Below, in pieces: positions 33,500 through 41,890 of a DNA stretch of 55,035 nt; within the stretch, counting starts at the first letter, position 1, and each line of letters starts with the position of its first letter. The stretch is from Firmicutes bacterium UBA7510 (GTDB lineage: Bacteria > Bacillota > Clostridia > Tissierellales > Sedimentibacteraceae). The position numbers and the translations under genes are program-made. Location: contig DLNM01000011.1 in assembly GCA_002479485.1 (NCBI GenBank), positions 1 to 55,035 of the forward strand. Direction: 5' to 3'. The notes beneath the pieces are model-generated. The model was not told where the DNA came from. It saw only the letters and a program-made list of their open reading frames with translations, and did not search any database.

Positions 33500-35013
33500 A
33501 GCTTGTTAACACCTCCAAGAAAATATCCAATTAGAGCAAAAACAGATAAAAATTCAAGTCTTCCCAAATACATTGCTATAATATAATATACCTTTAATAA
33601 TGTAGGCATAGAAGCTGATGTAATACCTATGGATAAACCTACGTTGCCTGTTACAGACGCAGCTTCAAATGCTGCATTAGGCATTGAGTAGCCATAATAT
33701 GTTCCTATTGCTGTGCCAATTGTGAATGTTATTATATAGCATATAATTATTAAAGCAGATGCTTTAACTACACCATCATCTAAGATGTTATCTTTAATAT
33801 GATGATATTTAAACACTTTTACGTTTCTTTCTGAGGACAATAGTCTTTTTATATCTGCAATAATGCTTTTGAATACAATTCCAACCCTAAGACCCTTAAA
33901 GCCTCCAGCAGTAGAGCAGGCTGAACCACCGATAAGCATTGCGATGATCATAATTAAAATGCCAAAATCTCCCCACTCCAATGCGAATTGCCTTGCATAT
34001 ACACTGCCAAAGCCTGTTGTTGTATGAGCCGATAAGACGTTATAAATAACTCTTCTAAATAAAGAAATAGAATTAGTGTAGACACCTATTTTTGATAAAG
34101 CTAACACTGCTAATACTGAAGTTAAAAATGCAGTTATGAAAAAACTTTGAGTTTCAATATTTTTTATTATTTCCTTTTTCTTTCCCTGCCATATAGCAAA
34201 ATGCAAACCAAAGTTAAATGAACCTAGTATCATTATAACTATTGTTATAATTTCATATGTAAGACTATGATAATACATCATGTTCTGTAAATTTGGTGCA
34301 AATCCTCCTGTGCTCCATGATGAAGCAAAAATAAATATACCATGGAAAAAAGCCGATTGTGGTTTTAGTCCAATAAATATACCACATATCCATAAAGCCA
34401 ACGTTCCGACAAGAAGATAAACCATGCTTATTTTCCATATTATTCTTGCTGTTCCTTTAACATTAGGTACTAGATCTATGTCCTTTGCCTCTCCAACATA
34501 AAGCTTATATGCACCGTTAGTTTTTTTAACCAAAAATGACAGTGCCAATACTACCATACCTTGACCTCCAACAAATGTTAAAATATGCCTCCACATATTA
34601 AGTCCTACAGAGATATGGTCTAAATCCTGAATCAGCGTTAAACCAGTAGTTGTAAAGCCACTCATTACATCAAAGCAAGAATCTAAAAATGATTTATAAT
34701 TTCCGCTTAGATAATAAGGCACAGCACATAGTACCATCAATATAATCCAAGAAAGAGAAGCAACAACAAAGCCATGCTTCCACTGTACATAAGCCTTGAT
34801 TTCTTTTGCTTTTTTTCCTAGAGTCATCAATAATAAACCTGTGATAGTAGCTATAGAAATACTAATTAAAAAGTCAAATACGGAATTTATTTCTCTTAAT
34901 AACAGAGAAGCAATAAGTGGTATTAACATTAGTGATGCTATGCAAATAACTATATAGCCTGTATAATAGCATATTATTGTTGTATTGAGAAATCTCGTTT
35001 TAGCATTTTCCAT
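33475..35013 (-). CDS. trkH: TrkH/KtrB family potassium transporter, membrane subunit
   Basis: A 512-residue SKT-superfamily transporter with about ten helices and four pore loops: GFTTTGLTL, SSWSTGGFAPN, AHTTTGFGS and SVTGNVGLSIG. Each contains the conserved filter glycine, so it should conduct potassium (or sodium). TrkA-type subunits encoded just upstream gate it from the cytoplasm. RBS TGAGGT precedes the ATG; the short ORF at 35018-35122 ends 4 bases before this start. Confidence 0.92.
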   Translation of the reverse strand: MENAKTRFLNTTIICYYTGYIVICIASLMLIPLIASLLLREINSVFDFLISISIATITGLLLMTLGKKAKEIKAYVQWKHGFVVASLSWIILMVLCAVPYYLSGNYKSFLDSCFDVMSGFTTTGLTLIQDLDHISVGLNMWRHILTFVGGQGMVVLALSFLVKKTNGAYKLYVGEAKDIDLVPNVKGTARIIWKISMVYLLVGTLALWICGIFIGLKPQSAFFHGIFIFASSWSTGGFAPNLQNMMYYHSLTYEIITIVIMILGSFNFGLHFAIWQGKKKEIIKNIETQSFFITAFLTSVLAVLALSKIGVYTNSISLFRRVIYNVLSAHTTTGFGSVYARQFALEWGDFGILIMIIAMLIGGSACSTAGGFKGLRVGIVFKSIIADIKRLLSSERNVKVFKYHHIKDNILDDGVVKASALIIICYIITFTIGTAIGTYYGYSMPNAAFEAASVTGNVGLSIGITSASMPTLLKVYYIIAMYLGRLEFLSVFALIGYFLGGVNKLWKKARKL

Positions 35014-35017
35014 TTGT

Positions 35018-35122
35018 CTACCTCACAAAAAATGTCGTGACTATAAATAAAAAAACAACAAATGAAGCAGTAACTAAAAGTTCATAAAACAAGCCTATAA
35101 AATTATTTTTTAAACCATGCAT
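35018..35122 (-). CDS. Candidate 34-residue single-helix protein between trkA and trkH
   Basis: On the minus strand ATG 35122 to TAG 35018 encodes 34 residues. After a short polar start (HGLKNN) comes one continuous hydrophobic stretch (FYELLVTASFVVFLFIVTTF) ending VR, a typical single-pass helix. It overlaps the trkA 3' end by 20 bases, has AGAGGTG about 10 bases upstream, and its stop overlaps the trkH RBS, so all three are likely coupled. It resembles, in size and position logic only, small subunits such as KdpF. No homologue is known to me. Confidence 0.5.
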   Translation of the reverse strand: MHGLKNNFIGLFYELLVTASFVVFLFIVTTFFVR

Positions 35123-35786
35123 TTTTTACACCTCTTGAAATTTGTTTTTTTAGTTCTAATAGACCTGAGTCATTTGTTAATACAAGTATATTGTCAAATT
35201 CTAGAATACGGGTATTTCCTCTTGGATAAATAACTCTTTCATTTCTAAAGACTGAGGTAAACACACACTCATCTGGCAACTCCAAATCTTTGATAAACAT
35301 GTTGCACCATTGATCTTCTTTATCGATTTTTATCTCAACTAATATCATTGAACCCCTTTCAAATGTTTGAATAACCTTAAGCTTATCCTTATCAATTTCA
35401 TATTCAATAAGCTTAGCAATTACCTCTGTACTGCATACTGTTTTGTCAACACCTAATTCTTTAAACATAGTTATATTCTTAGGATTGTTAATTCTAGCTA
35501 TAGTTTTTGTAATACCAAATGATGTTTTTGATATTTGACAAATTACTAAGTTTTCTTCATCTGTTCCTGTAACAGCTGCTATTATTTCAGCTTCATTTAT
35601 TCCAGCATCCTTTAATACATCAATATCTGTTCCATCACCACAAATAATATTTATATTAAAATCTTCAGCAATTTCCTGGCATAGATATTTATCTCTTTCT
35701 ATAAGAACTACATCATATTTTTTTTCAATTAAAGTTTTTAACAAATAGTAGCCAACCTTTCCGCCACCAATAATAATAGATTTCAT
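35103..35786 (-). CDS. trkA: TrkA-type potassium channel subunit (RCK N + C)
   Basis: A 227-residue cytoplasmic regulatory subunit: TrkA_N/RCK Rossmann domain (IIGGGKVGYYLLKTL nucleotide loop at 3-17, acidic strand end VVLIERD) and a TrkA_C domain (about 145-220). It should bind NAD(H), ATP/ADP or cyclic-di-AMP and gate TrkH. It is the full-length one of two TrkA proteins here. RBS AAAGGAG precedes the ATG. Confidence 0.9.
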   Translation of the reverse strand: MKSIIIGGGKVGYYLLKTLIEKKYDVVLIERDKYLCQEIAEDFNINIICGDGTDIDVLKDAGINEAEIIAAVTGTDEENLVICQISKTSFGITKTIARINNPKNITMFKELGVDKTVCSTEVIAKLIEYEIDKDKLKVIQTFERGSMILVEIKIDKEDQWCNMFIKDLELPDECVFTSVFRNERVIYPRGNTRILEFDNILVLTNDSGLLELKKQISRGVKNAWFKK

Positions 35787-35866
35787 ACTTATTCACTCCT
35801 TTAAAGCCATTATATATCAAATGTTTTCGTATTTATTATTTATTGCTGCTAAGATATCAAATCTTT

Positions 35867-36262
35867 CTATACTAATTTATCCTTTAAAATATCAACACCT
35901 AATTGTATAGGGTTAATTGTTTCAATTTCCAGTTGCTCATAAATATATTTTCTATTTGGATTAACAATTCTAGCAATAATTCTCGGAATCTTATAAATCT
36001 TCTTAGCAATTAAGGATACAGTAATGTTAATATTTTCATCTGATGTAACAATTAAAATTGCATCAGAGGCTAATATACCTGCCTCCTTAAGGATAGCGTC
36101 ATCATATTCAATTCCCTTTATTGTTGATCCATTAAATCCACTTCCAAGCATATTTAATCGTTCAATGTCTCTATCTATTATAGAGATGTTGTGACCAGCA
36201 TCCGAAAGCTCGTTTGCTAAAATGCTACCTAATTTTCCACAGCCTATAATAATTATATTCAT
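35867..36262 (-). CDS. TrkA_N-only protein
   Basis: A 131-residue protein with just the RCK/TrkA_N Rossmann domain (IIIGCGKLGSILANEL at 4-19, SIIDRD at 30-35) and no TrkA_C domain. It lies 80 bases upstream of the full-length trkA in the same orientation. It may form mixed rings with the other subunit or act as a nucleotide sensor. Some Trk systems use tandem RCK domains in one chain; here they are on separate genes. Confidence 0.87.
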   Translation of the reverse strand: MNIIIIGCGKLGSILANELSDAGHNISIIDRDIERLNMLGSGFNGSTIKGIEYDDAILKEAGILASDAILIVTSDENINITVSLIAKKIYKIPRIIARIVNPNRKYIYEQLEIETINPIQLGVDILKDKLV

Positions 36263-36284
36263 ATAACTATCTCCATTTTTATAT

Positions 36285-36686
36285 TTATTGAGTTCTTTTA
36301 ACTATATGACCTATACCATTTTTATCATATTCAGTTTTATATAAATTACTGTCATTATCTTTTGGGCAATCAGTCTCATCATATGCATTTTTATGTTCTT
36401 TACAAAATAAATCTCCATATTGGCTCATATTATACCTTGCAGGTAGATAAGTTGGATCAAGTGCCCATGCTGCACGAAAATGCTTCATAGCTGTTAAGTG
36501 ATCTCCCTTAGTTTCAAGATGAATACCCATTAAATTGTGAGGTTCAGGAGCATGAGGATATTTCATCATTGCACTTGTAATGAGTTTTTCACATTCACAG
36601 TATCTTTTTTGCATAATAAATTCTCTAACAGTTTCACATAGAGAGGTTAGCTCATTCTTGTCATTATAATTAATGTTATTTTTCAT
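36285..36686 (-). CDS. TPR-repeat protein
   Basis: A 133-residue cytoplasmic protein with two to three tetratricopeptide-like repeats (about residues 20-90: CECEKLITSAMMKYPHAPEP, LMGIHLETKGDHLTAMKHFR, AAWALDPTYLPARYNM). It is the first gene of the TrkA-TrkH run and ends 22 bases before the TrkA_N-only gene. The start is ATG 36686; GGAGG lies just upstream and the in-frame GTG at 36698 overlaps it. Role in potassium uptake unknown. Confidence 0.8.
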   Translation of the reverse strand: MKNNINYNDKNELTSLCETVREFIMQKRYCECEKLITSAMMKYPHAPEPHNLMGIHLETKGDHLTAMKHFRAAWALDPTYLPARYNMSQYGDLFCKEHKNAYDETDCPKDNDSNLYKTEYDKNGIGHIVKRTQ

Positions 36687-36747
36687 ATTATATAACACCT
36701 CCTTGTTGATAATCAGAACTTGCTTTTACTTATATTATCAGATATTA

Positions 36748-36796
36748 TGTGAGCATAGTGTTAGGATGGATTAAAATCGTGTGAGAATTCTGTGAG
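36748..36796. promoter_or_regulatory. Direct repeats, probable response-regulator operator
   Basis: TGTGAG occurs at 36748-36753, 36780-36785 and 36791-36796; the last two are 11 bases apart, the spacing typical of OmpR-type dimers. They lie 60-110 bases upstream of the TPR gene and behind the response-regulator gene, so the KdpE-like protein is the natural candidate to bind. Confidence 0.5.
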
Positions 36797-36829
36797 GAAA
36801 GATTATGTTTAATTAAATTGGGCATAATA

Positions 36830-36862
36830 AAAGCCGCTTATTTTATAAGTAAAAGCGACTTA
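36830..36862 (-). terminator. Terminator between response regulator and trk run
   Basis: AAGTCGCTT pairs with AAGCGGCTT (G-U wobble) on the minus strand, followed by TTTATT. The two halves of the potassium locus are therefore partly separate transcripts. Confidence 0.6.
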
Positions 36863-36865
36863 ATA

Positions 36866-37564
36866 TTATTCATTTATAAGTCTATAACCAACACCAATTT
36901 CTGTCATAATATAGCGTGGCTTTGCTGGATTTGCTTCAATCTTCCTTCTAAGTCCTGCCATTAATGTTCTTAATGCTTGAGTGTCATCACCGTATGCAAC
37001 GCCCCAAATTTCTTTGATTATAAATTTTGTAGTTAGTACCTTTCCTGCATTTTTTAATAGTAGAGCAAGTAAATTATATTCCATCGGAGTTAAATGAAGC
37101 TCAATATCACTTAAGAAAACTAGATGTTTATCAAGTTCTATTTTAAGTTCTCCTATTTGAAAACTTAATTGTTGTTTATTTCCACCTTGCTTGTATAAAT
37201 GACGTAAAGCAACGCGAATTCTAGCTAATAACTCTGTTGTTGAAAATGGTTTTGTTAAATAGTCATCAGCTCCTAAGTCAAGTGCATTAACCTTTTCTTT
37301 ATCTTGATCACGTGCAGAAACGACTATGATAGGCATTTCAGACCATTCTCGAACCTTTTTTATAACCTTTGTACCATCAAAATCTGGTAGACCAAGGTCA
37401 AGCAGCATCATATCTATTTGTTCTGATACTAACAAGTTTAGAGCTCCTTGACCTGTTTTAGAAGTCATATATTTATATCCCTCTGATTGTAAAGAATAAC
37501 ATATAAAATTTCTTATTTGTGCATCGTCCTCAACTACTAATATACATTCACCTAAACTAGTCAT
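36866..37564 (-). CDS. KdpE-like OmpR-family response regulator
   Basis: A 232-residue response regulator: receiver domain with acidic pocket VVEDD (11-15), phospho-acceptor D56 in MLLDLGLPD and Lys in LTKPF, then a winged helix (about 130-230, ending ETGVGYRL-like IGVGYRLI). The sequence is closest to KdpE. The start is ATG 37564 with GGAGGTG 9 bases upstream; it overlaps the kinase stop by 8 bases. Its likely targets are its neighbours, the TPR-TrkA-TrkH genes, since no kdpFABC is present in the window. Confidence 0.9.
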   Translation of the reverse strand: MTSLGECILVVEDDAQIRNFICYSLQSEGYKYMTSKTGQGALNLLVSEQIDMMLLDLGLPDFDGTKVIKKVREWSEMPIIVVSARDQDKEKVNALDLGADDYLTKPFSTTELLARIRVALRHLYKQGGNKQQLSFQIGELKIELDKHLVFLSDIELHLTPMEYNLLALLLKNAGKVLTTKFIIKEIWGVAYGDDTQALRTLMAGLRRKIEANPAKPRYIMTEIGVGYRLINE

Positions 37565-39056
37565 TTTCAATCACCTCCATTGGTAGAGTAAATATAAATT
37601 CTGCTCCTTTTCCATCAGCACGATTTTTAGCAGTTATATTTCCTCCATGCGCTTTTGTTATAGCCTCACATATAACAAGACCTAAACCAATTCCATTTTG
37701 AGCATCAACATGTCTTGAGTTAGATGTGTAAAACATTTGAAAAATTTTTGGTAAATCTTCATCTGAGATTCCAGCGCCTTTATCTGCTACAATAAATGTA
37801 GCATTTTTATTATCCTTATAAACAGATATACTTATTTCATTTTCTAAAGGTGTATGTTTTATTGCATTTTCTAATAAATTTATTAGCACTTGTTCAATAA
37901 GCTTTGCATCCATTGGCACTAGTATAAGCTCATCGGGAATATCTATAATTATTTCACGTTCAGGTGTACGCTGTAAAATATGATGTACAGCTCCTCCAAC
38001 TACTTCTTCAACAGCTTCAGGGTGTTTTTTGAGCGCAAGTTTACCATCTTGTATTTTGGTAAGACTTAATATATTTTCAACTAAAGAATGAAGCCAATCA
38101 GCATCATTATGTATTTCTTTTGCTAAATCATATCGAGGATCATTTTTATTTGTCATATCTATCAGAATTTCGGAAGTTCCCATAATACCAGAAAGTGGTG
38201 TGCGTAAATCGTGAGATATTGCACGCAATATATTGCCGCGATACCTTTCCTGTATTGTTTCCTCCATATATTTAATACGCTGTTGTGCTGATCTGAATCT
38301 GTCCATTGCGAGAGAAGTACTTTCAATCATTGCACGTAATAAACGTGTTTGTGCTTCTGTCATTATTGACGCTTTTTTTATAGGAATACGAATTATTCCA
38401 AGTATATTATCTCTTCCGTAAATTATCCAGTCATAAAACTCTTTACTAACAAAATAATCTGAATGTGATCCATCTATTTTATGTTTAATTTCATTAATAT
38501 TATTAACATTTATTTTAGTTTGTTTATCGGATGATACTTGTTGTACATATGTATTTTCTGGTAGACCATTTTCATCAAAGCAAAGGCAGGCAACGTTGCA
38601 GTCTATTACTCCACTTATTATTTTTGTTGCAATAGAAGCAATATCATGCATATCTACAGCATCAATTAAATGATTAGTTAACATATATAAAGCCTTTGTT
38701 TCGGATTCCTTTTCTTGAGCTTCAATAGCACTTTTTTTAACATGTGATGTTAATGTACTTGTAAAAACAGATGTAATTGTCATAATTATAAAGGTTACGA
38801 TGTAACTTGGATTATATACGGCCAATGTATAAAATGGAGCTGTAAAAAAATAATTATAAGCAAAAATTGATACAATAGAGGCAAGTATTCCGTAAATATA
38901 TCCATTTGAAAATCTTGCTACTAATAAAACTGCTAATAAATATACAATAACAATATTTGTCTCTGGAAATCCAATTAAACGAAATATGTAACCTATTGCT
39001 GAAGCTAAAGATAAAAAAATAAACATTAAGAATAAACTACTACGCTGTGTTATCAT
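37557..39056 (-). CDS. KdpD-like sensor histidine kinase lacking the N-terminal KdpD domain
   Basis: A 499-residue kinase. Residues 5-105 form the four-helix DUF4118 membrane domain of KdpD, 125-250 a GAF-like segment, then HisKA with H282 in AISHDLRTPLSG and an HATPase domain (QVLINLLENAIKHTP, DKGAGI, GIGLGLVICEAI). E. coli KdpD carries about 400 additional N-terminal residues (KdpD and USP domains with a Walker motif), which are absent. It is cotranscribed with the regulator and faces the Trk genes, suggesting potassium or turgor sensing for Trk rather than Kdp. Confidence 0.88.
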   Translation of the reverse strand: MITQRSSLFLMFIFLSLASAIGYIFRLIGFPETNIVIVYLLAVLLVARFSNGYIYGILASIVSIFAYNYFFTAPFYTLAVYNPSYIVTFIIMTITSVFTSTLTSHVKKSAIEAQEKESETKALYMLTNHLIDAVDMHDIASIATKIISGVIDCNVACLCFDENGLPENTYVQQVSSDKQTKINVNNINEIKHKIDGSHSDYFVSKEFYDWIIYGRDNILGIIRIPIKKASIMTEAQTRLLRAMIESTSLAMDRFRSAQQRIKYMEETIQERYRGNILRAISHDLRTPLSGIMGTSEILIDMTNKNDPRYDLAKEIHNDADWLHSLVENILSLTKIQDGKLALKKHPEAVEEVVGGAVHHILQRTPEREIIIDIPDELILVPMDAKLIEQVLINLLENAIKHTPLENEISISVYKDNKNATFIVADKGAGISDEDLPKIFQMFYTSNSRHVDAQNGIGLGLVICEAITKAHGGNITAKNRADGKGAEFIFTLPMEVIEND

Positions 39057-39302
39057 AAAAATTCACCCCTTTTATTAACAAATTATAAATCAGTGTTATT
39101 AATTTGTAAATAAAAAGCTACTACATATTTTATTTTAAAGGATAAAAATATTTTTTCTTTATTTAGCGTTAGAAGAACTACATAAGAAATTTCTTGTGTT
39201 ATAACGCAAATATATGCTAATATTGTAATAAATTAACAATGTATAAAAATGGAAATATTAAATATGCATTTAGAATATATATATATATTTAAGTGTTCAT
39301 AA
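39057..39302. other. AT-rich intergenic region upstream of the kinase gene
   Basis: About 245 bases without a supported gene. It must hold the minus-strand promoter of the kinase operon. GCGTTA (39166-39171) and TAACGC (39202-39207) flank a small palindrome (AGAAATTTCT) and could form a hairpin. Confidence 0.4.
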
Positions 39303-39605
39303 ATTGCCTCTTCTAACAATTTTGAAATATATGGCAATGCAAAAAAAGCTATGATAGTATTCCAGCAAAATCTAGTTTCTGTAGAGGCAGCCACACTAAT
39401 AGCTGATATTGCACTTGTTTCAGGTCATATTGGTGCACCTAGAGATGGAATTTTACAGATAAAAGCTAAGAATAACTCTCAAGGTATTATAGACTTAGGT
39501 ATAAAAGCTGGTTCTGAAGCGCTTAAGGGAGTAAAGGCTCTGCTAATATTTGGAGAAGATACCAATTCAGAATTAAGGATACTAATGACATATCAGATGA
39601 AATGA
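39303..39605 (+). pseudogene. Remnant of a molybdopterin oxidoreductase / NuoG-like subunit
   Basis: An open stretch of about 100 codons with no start at its left edge reads KKAMIVFQQNLVSVEAATLI, ALVSGHIGAPRDG, then KAKNNSQGIIDLGI. This resembles the central to C-terminal part of molybdopterin-dependent or NADH dehydrogenase G-like subunits, which are 600 or more residues long. Both ends are missing, so it is a decayed fragment. The family assignment rests on remembered motifs. Confidence 0.55.
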
Positions 39606-39784
39606 AGACTTTACTTCCAAAATACAAATATGCAAAAATAGGTGAAGTATTAGGTGGTGCTCTTGTTCCTATAGAACCTAAATTTGTAGAGGTTAAAGAC
39701 ACATTGTTTGTAGTACCTCTTCAGTGTACAGATAATCTTATGAATATAATTACAGAAAAGCTTCCTAAACCTACAAAGGCATAA
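39602..39784 (+). pseudogene. Second gene fragment, unidentified
   Basis: A 60-codon frame in a different phase overlaps the end of the preceding fragment and stays open further upstream (to about 39551). It reads like a C-terminus (KIGEVLGGALVPIEPKF, LFVVPLQCTDNLMNIITEKL) ending in KPTKA. I do not recognise the family. No RBS precedes ATG 39602. Either a frameshifted continuation of the first fragment or a piece of another gene joined by deletion. Confidence 0.45.
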
Positions 39785-39793
39785 ATAAATATA

Positions 39794-39825
39794 ATAATAA
39801 CCTACACACTCATGTAGGTTATTAT
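39794..39825. terminator. Bidirectional terminator overlapping the end of the isoprenoid-type gene
   Basis: ATAATAACCTACA (39794-39806) pairs perfectly with 39813-39825 around CACTCA. The last codons and stop of the minus-strand gene lie inside the hairpin. The core AATAACCTACACA / TGTAGGTTATT is shared with the terminator at 30590-30625. Confidence 0.8.
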
Positions 39826-41064
39826 TGTTTTAAGCTCATTTTCATCGAATTTTTTCATTATTTTGTTAAATTTCTTAGGAGTTTTGGCTTTTATATTATT
39901 TAGAAATTTCGGTGTTACTGGTAGATATTTTTCTATATCTTTAATGTAATCTTTAGTAAAGTAACTTTTATGTGTCATAATTCCATCTAAGGCTATAAAA
40001 TTACAGCACTGCTGCATAAATGGTACTATTTTTTCGTCATGTTCAAATTTTATAGGTTGAATATCTGTAGTTAAAACATGTTCAATAAGTCTAAATAGCT
40101 TGTTTGTTAGCATATCAAGTTTATGTCCTTTTGCTGAAAGTGAATAAATTGTTGCACTTTTAGAATCTATATCACTTTGAATATCTTGTATATCATCGCA
40201 AAGCTGTAGTATAATTCCAAATCCTAGAGTGAATTTTATTTCTTCCTCAGTTAATTCTCCTTTAATTAAATAGCCATCTGCTAATACAGATGAACCACCT
40301 TTTTTAAAGGATATATCGGCTATATCCTTTTCAAAGGGGCAGGAGGTTGTTTGTTGTTTTAAACTGTTCATTTGTGAAGTATGTATCAGTAAGAGGCTTT
40401 CATAAACCTCAGGAAAAATTTCTCTATCAAATTGACTTTCGATTAGCTCTACCATACGATATATTTCAGCTTCTAATTTATTAGATGGAAAAACATCAAT
40501 ACCTTGTAATCTTTTATTAAATTTTTTGTTAAAATTTTCTTTCTCTTCAAATATAATATTGCTGTCAATTAAATTATCTGTATATGGATAAAGCATGCTG
40601 TATCCAAAGATAGATGGAGTATATTCTACCTTTATATCAAGCATAAATTGAAGTATATTCATAATCCAAGCATTTCTAATTGCTTGACCTATATCATTAA
40701 GGCTCAAATCTTCATTTTTTAGGGAATCATTGATAAAGCTTTTAGTTATATCCATTATGCCTTTACTAATAAAATGCTTTATAGCAAAACATTCATCTAT
40801 TGAAATATTTGAAATACTGTCATTAATAAAATTATTTAAGTCAATAGCCCAGGCTTTTCTATCTTCTTCAAGATATAGACTTTTATTTGGCCATAATTTA
40901 AATCTATCTAACACAGTATCAATAATTTTATTTATTTCTAATTCATTTTTTCTTTTTTCTTCATATGAGTAGGTTTGTAGCTTTGTATAACAACTGCTGT
41001 CTTGCAAATACCATAGTTTTTTGTATTCATCTATACAATATATAAATTTGTTGTTTAAAGTCAT
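39802..41064 (-). CDS. Class I isoprenoid biosynthesis-like enzyme
   Basis: A 420-residue all-helical protein. The metal-binding DDIQD (290-294, in LQLCDDIQDIQSD) and a second acidic patch YTDNLID (161-167) fit the class I terpenoid synthase fold; EFRY-like and SFKKGGSSVLADGYL segments (252-266) match a clostridial group annotated as class 1 isoprenoid biosynthesis enzymes, for which I know no product. No prenyltransferase, P450 or other biosynthetic gene is adjacent. Two GNAT genes lie divergently upstream. RBS GGGGGATT precedes the ATG. Confidence 0.7.
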   Translation of the reverse strand: MTLNNKFIYCIDEYKKLWYLQDSSCYTKLQTYSYEEKRKNELEINKIIDTVLDRFKLWPNKSLYLEEDRKAWAIDLNNFINDSISNISIDECFAIKHFISKGIMDITKSFINDSLKNEDLSLNDIGQAIRNAWIMNILQFMLDIKVEYTPSIFGYSMLYPYTDNLIDSNIIFEEKENFNKKFNKRLQGIDVFPSNKLEAEIYRMVELIESQFDREIFPEVYESLLLIHTSQMNSLKQQTTSCPFEKDIADISFKKGGSSVLADGYLIKGELTEEEIKFTLGFGIILQLCDDIQDIQSDIDSKSATIYSLSAKGHKLDMLTNKLFRLIEHVLTTDIQPIKFEHDEKIVPFMQQCCNFIALDGIMTHKSYFTKDYIKDIEKYLPVTPKFLNNIKAKTPKKFNKIMKKFDENELKTIITYMSV

Positions 41065-41338
41065 TCTTTAATCCCCCATAATTATGTTCATGTTACTAAT
41101 TGTTCAAAATACTATAAATATAGATATATGGATTCGTTAGTTTTCAATTATTAGCATAGTTTTTCTCAATATATACTATTTATGTAAATATAATAACATT
41201 ATATAATAATATTTTCATTAGAAAGACATTAGAATTTGTTTAATAATATTATTTTAATATTGTTAAGAAATAATTGGATTAATTAATTGTGAATGATATA
41301 ATTAAATATATGAATATAGTGCATATTGGAGGAATTAT

Positions 41339-41827
41339 ATGAATCGCATAGTTATTAGAGATGCTGAATTAAAGGATGCAGAGGGTAAAGGTTACGTCCA
41401 CTACAAATCATGGCAGGAAACCTATACTGGTCTTATGAGTCAAGAATATTTGGATAAAATGTGCATTGAAAAATGTGTTAATATAGCAAAAAAATATCCA
41501 GAAAACACATTGATTGCAGAGGTGGATGGAACAATTGTTGGATTTGCATGCTATAATAAAAGTAGAGACACTAGCTTTGAAAACTATGGTGAGGTAATTG
41601 CAATTTATGTTTTGAAGGAATACCACAAAAAAGGAATTGGTAAAATGCTAATGGATGCATGCATTAAAAAGCTTTCTGGGTATAAAGGTATTGTTATATG
41701 GGTACTTGATAGTAATAAAAATGCTATTAATTTTTACGAAAAATATGGATTTTCATTTGATGGTGGTAAAAAAGAAGAAATACTTATAACTCCAATTACT
41801 GAATTGAGAATGGTAATGAATTTTTAA
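41339..41827 (+). CDS. GNAT family acetyltransferase
   Basis: A 162-residue GNAT enzyme: IRDAELKDAEGKGYVHYKSW at the N-terminus, acetyl-CoA loop YVLKEYHKKGIGKMLM, and SNKNAINFYEKYGF at the C-terminus. The WQETYTGLMSQEYLD segment is typical of small-molecule acetyltransferases. Acceptor unknown. RBS TTGGAGGAAT. Divergent from the isoprenoid-type gene. Confidence 0.87.
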   Translation: MNRIVIRDAELKDAEGKGYVHYKSWQETYTGLMSQEYLDKMCIEKCVNIAKKYPENTLIAEVDGTIVGFACYNKSRDTSFENYGEVIAIYVLKEYHKKGIGKMLMDACIKKLSGYKGIVIWVLDSNKNAINFYEKYGFSFDGGKKEEILITPITELRMVMNF

Positions 41828-41833
41828 TTATTA

Positions 41834-41861
41834 TTGACATTTATTGGATATGTGATAAACT
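41834..41861 (+). promoter_or_regulatory. Promoter of second GNAT gene
   Basis: TTGACA (41834-41839), 16 bases, TAAACT (41856-41861), preceded by an extended -10 TGA. Confidence 0.7.
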
Positions 41862-41890
41862 AATAAGAAAGTTTTTTGGGGGTGTCATAT

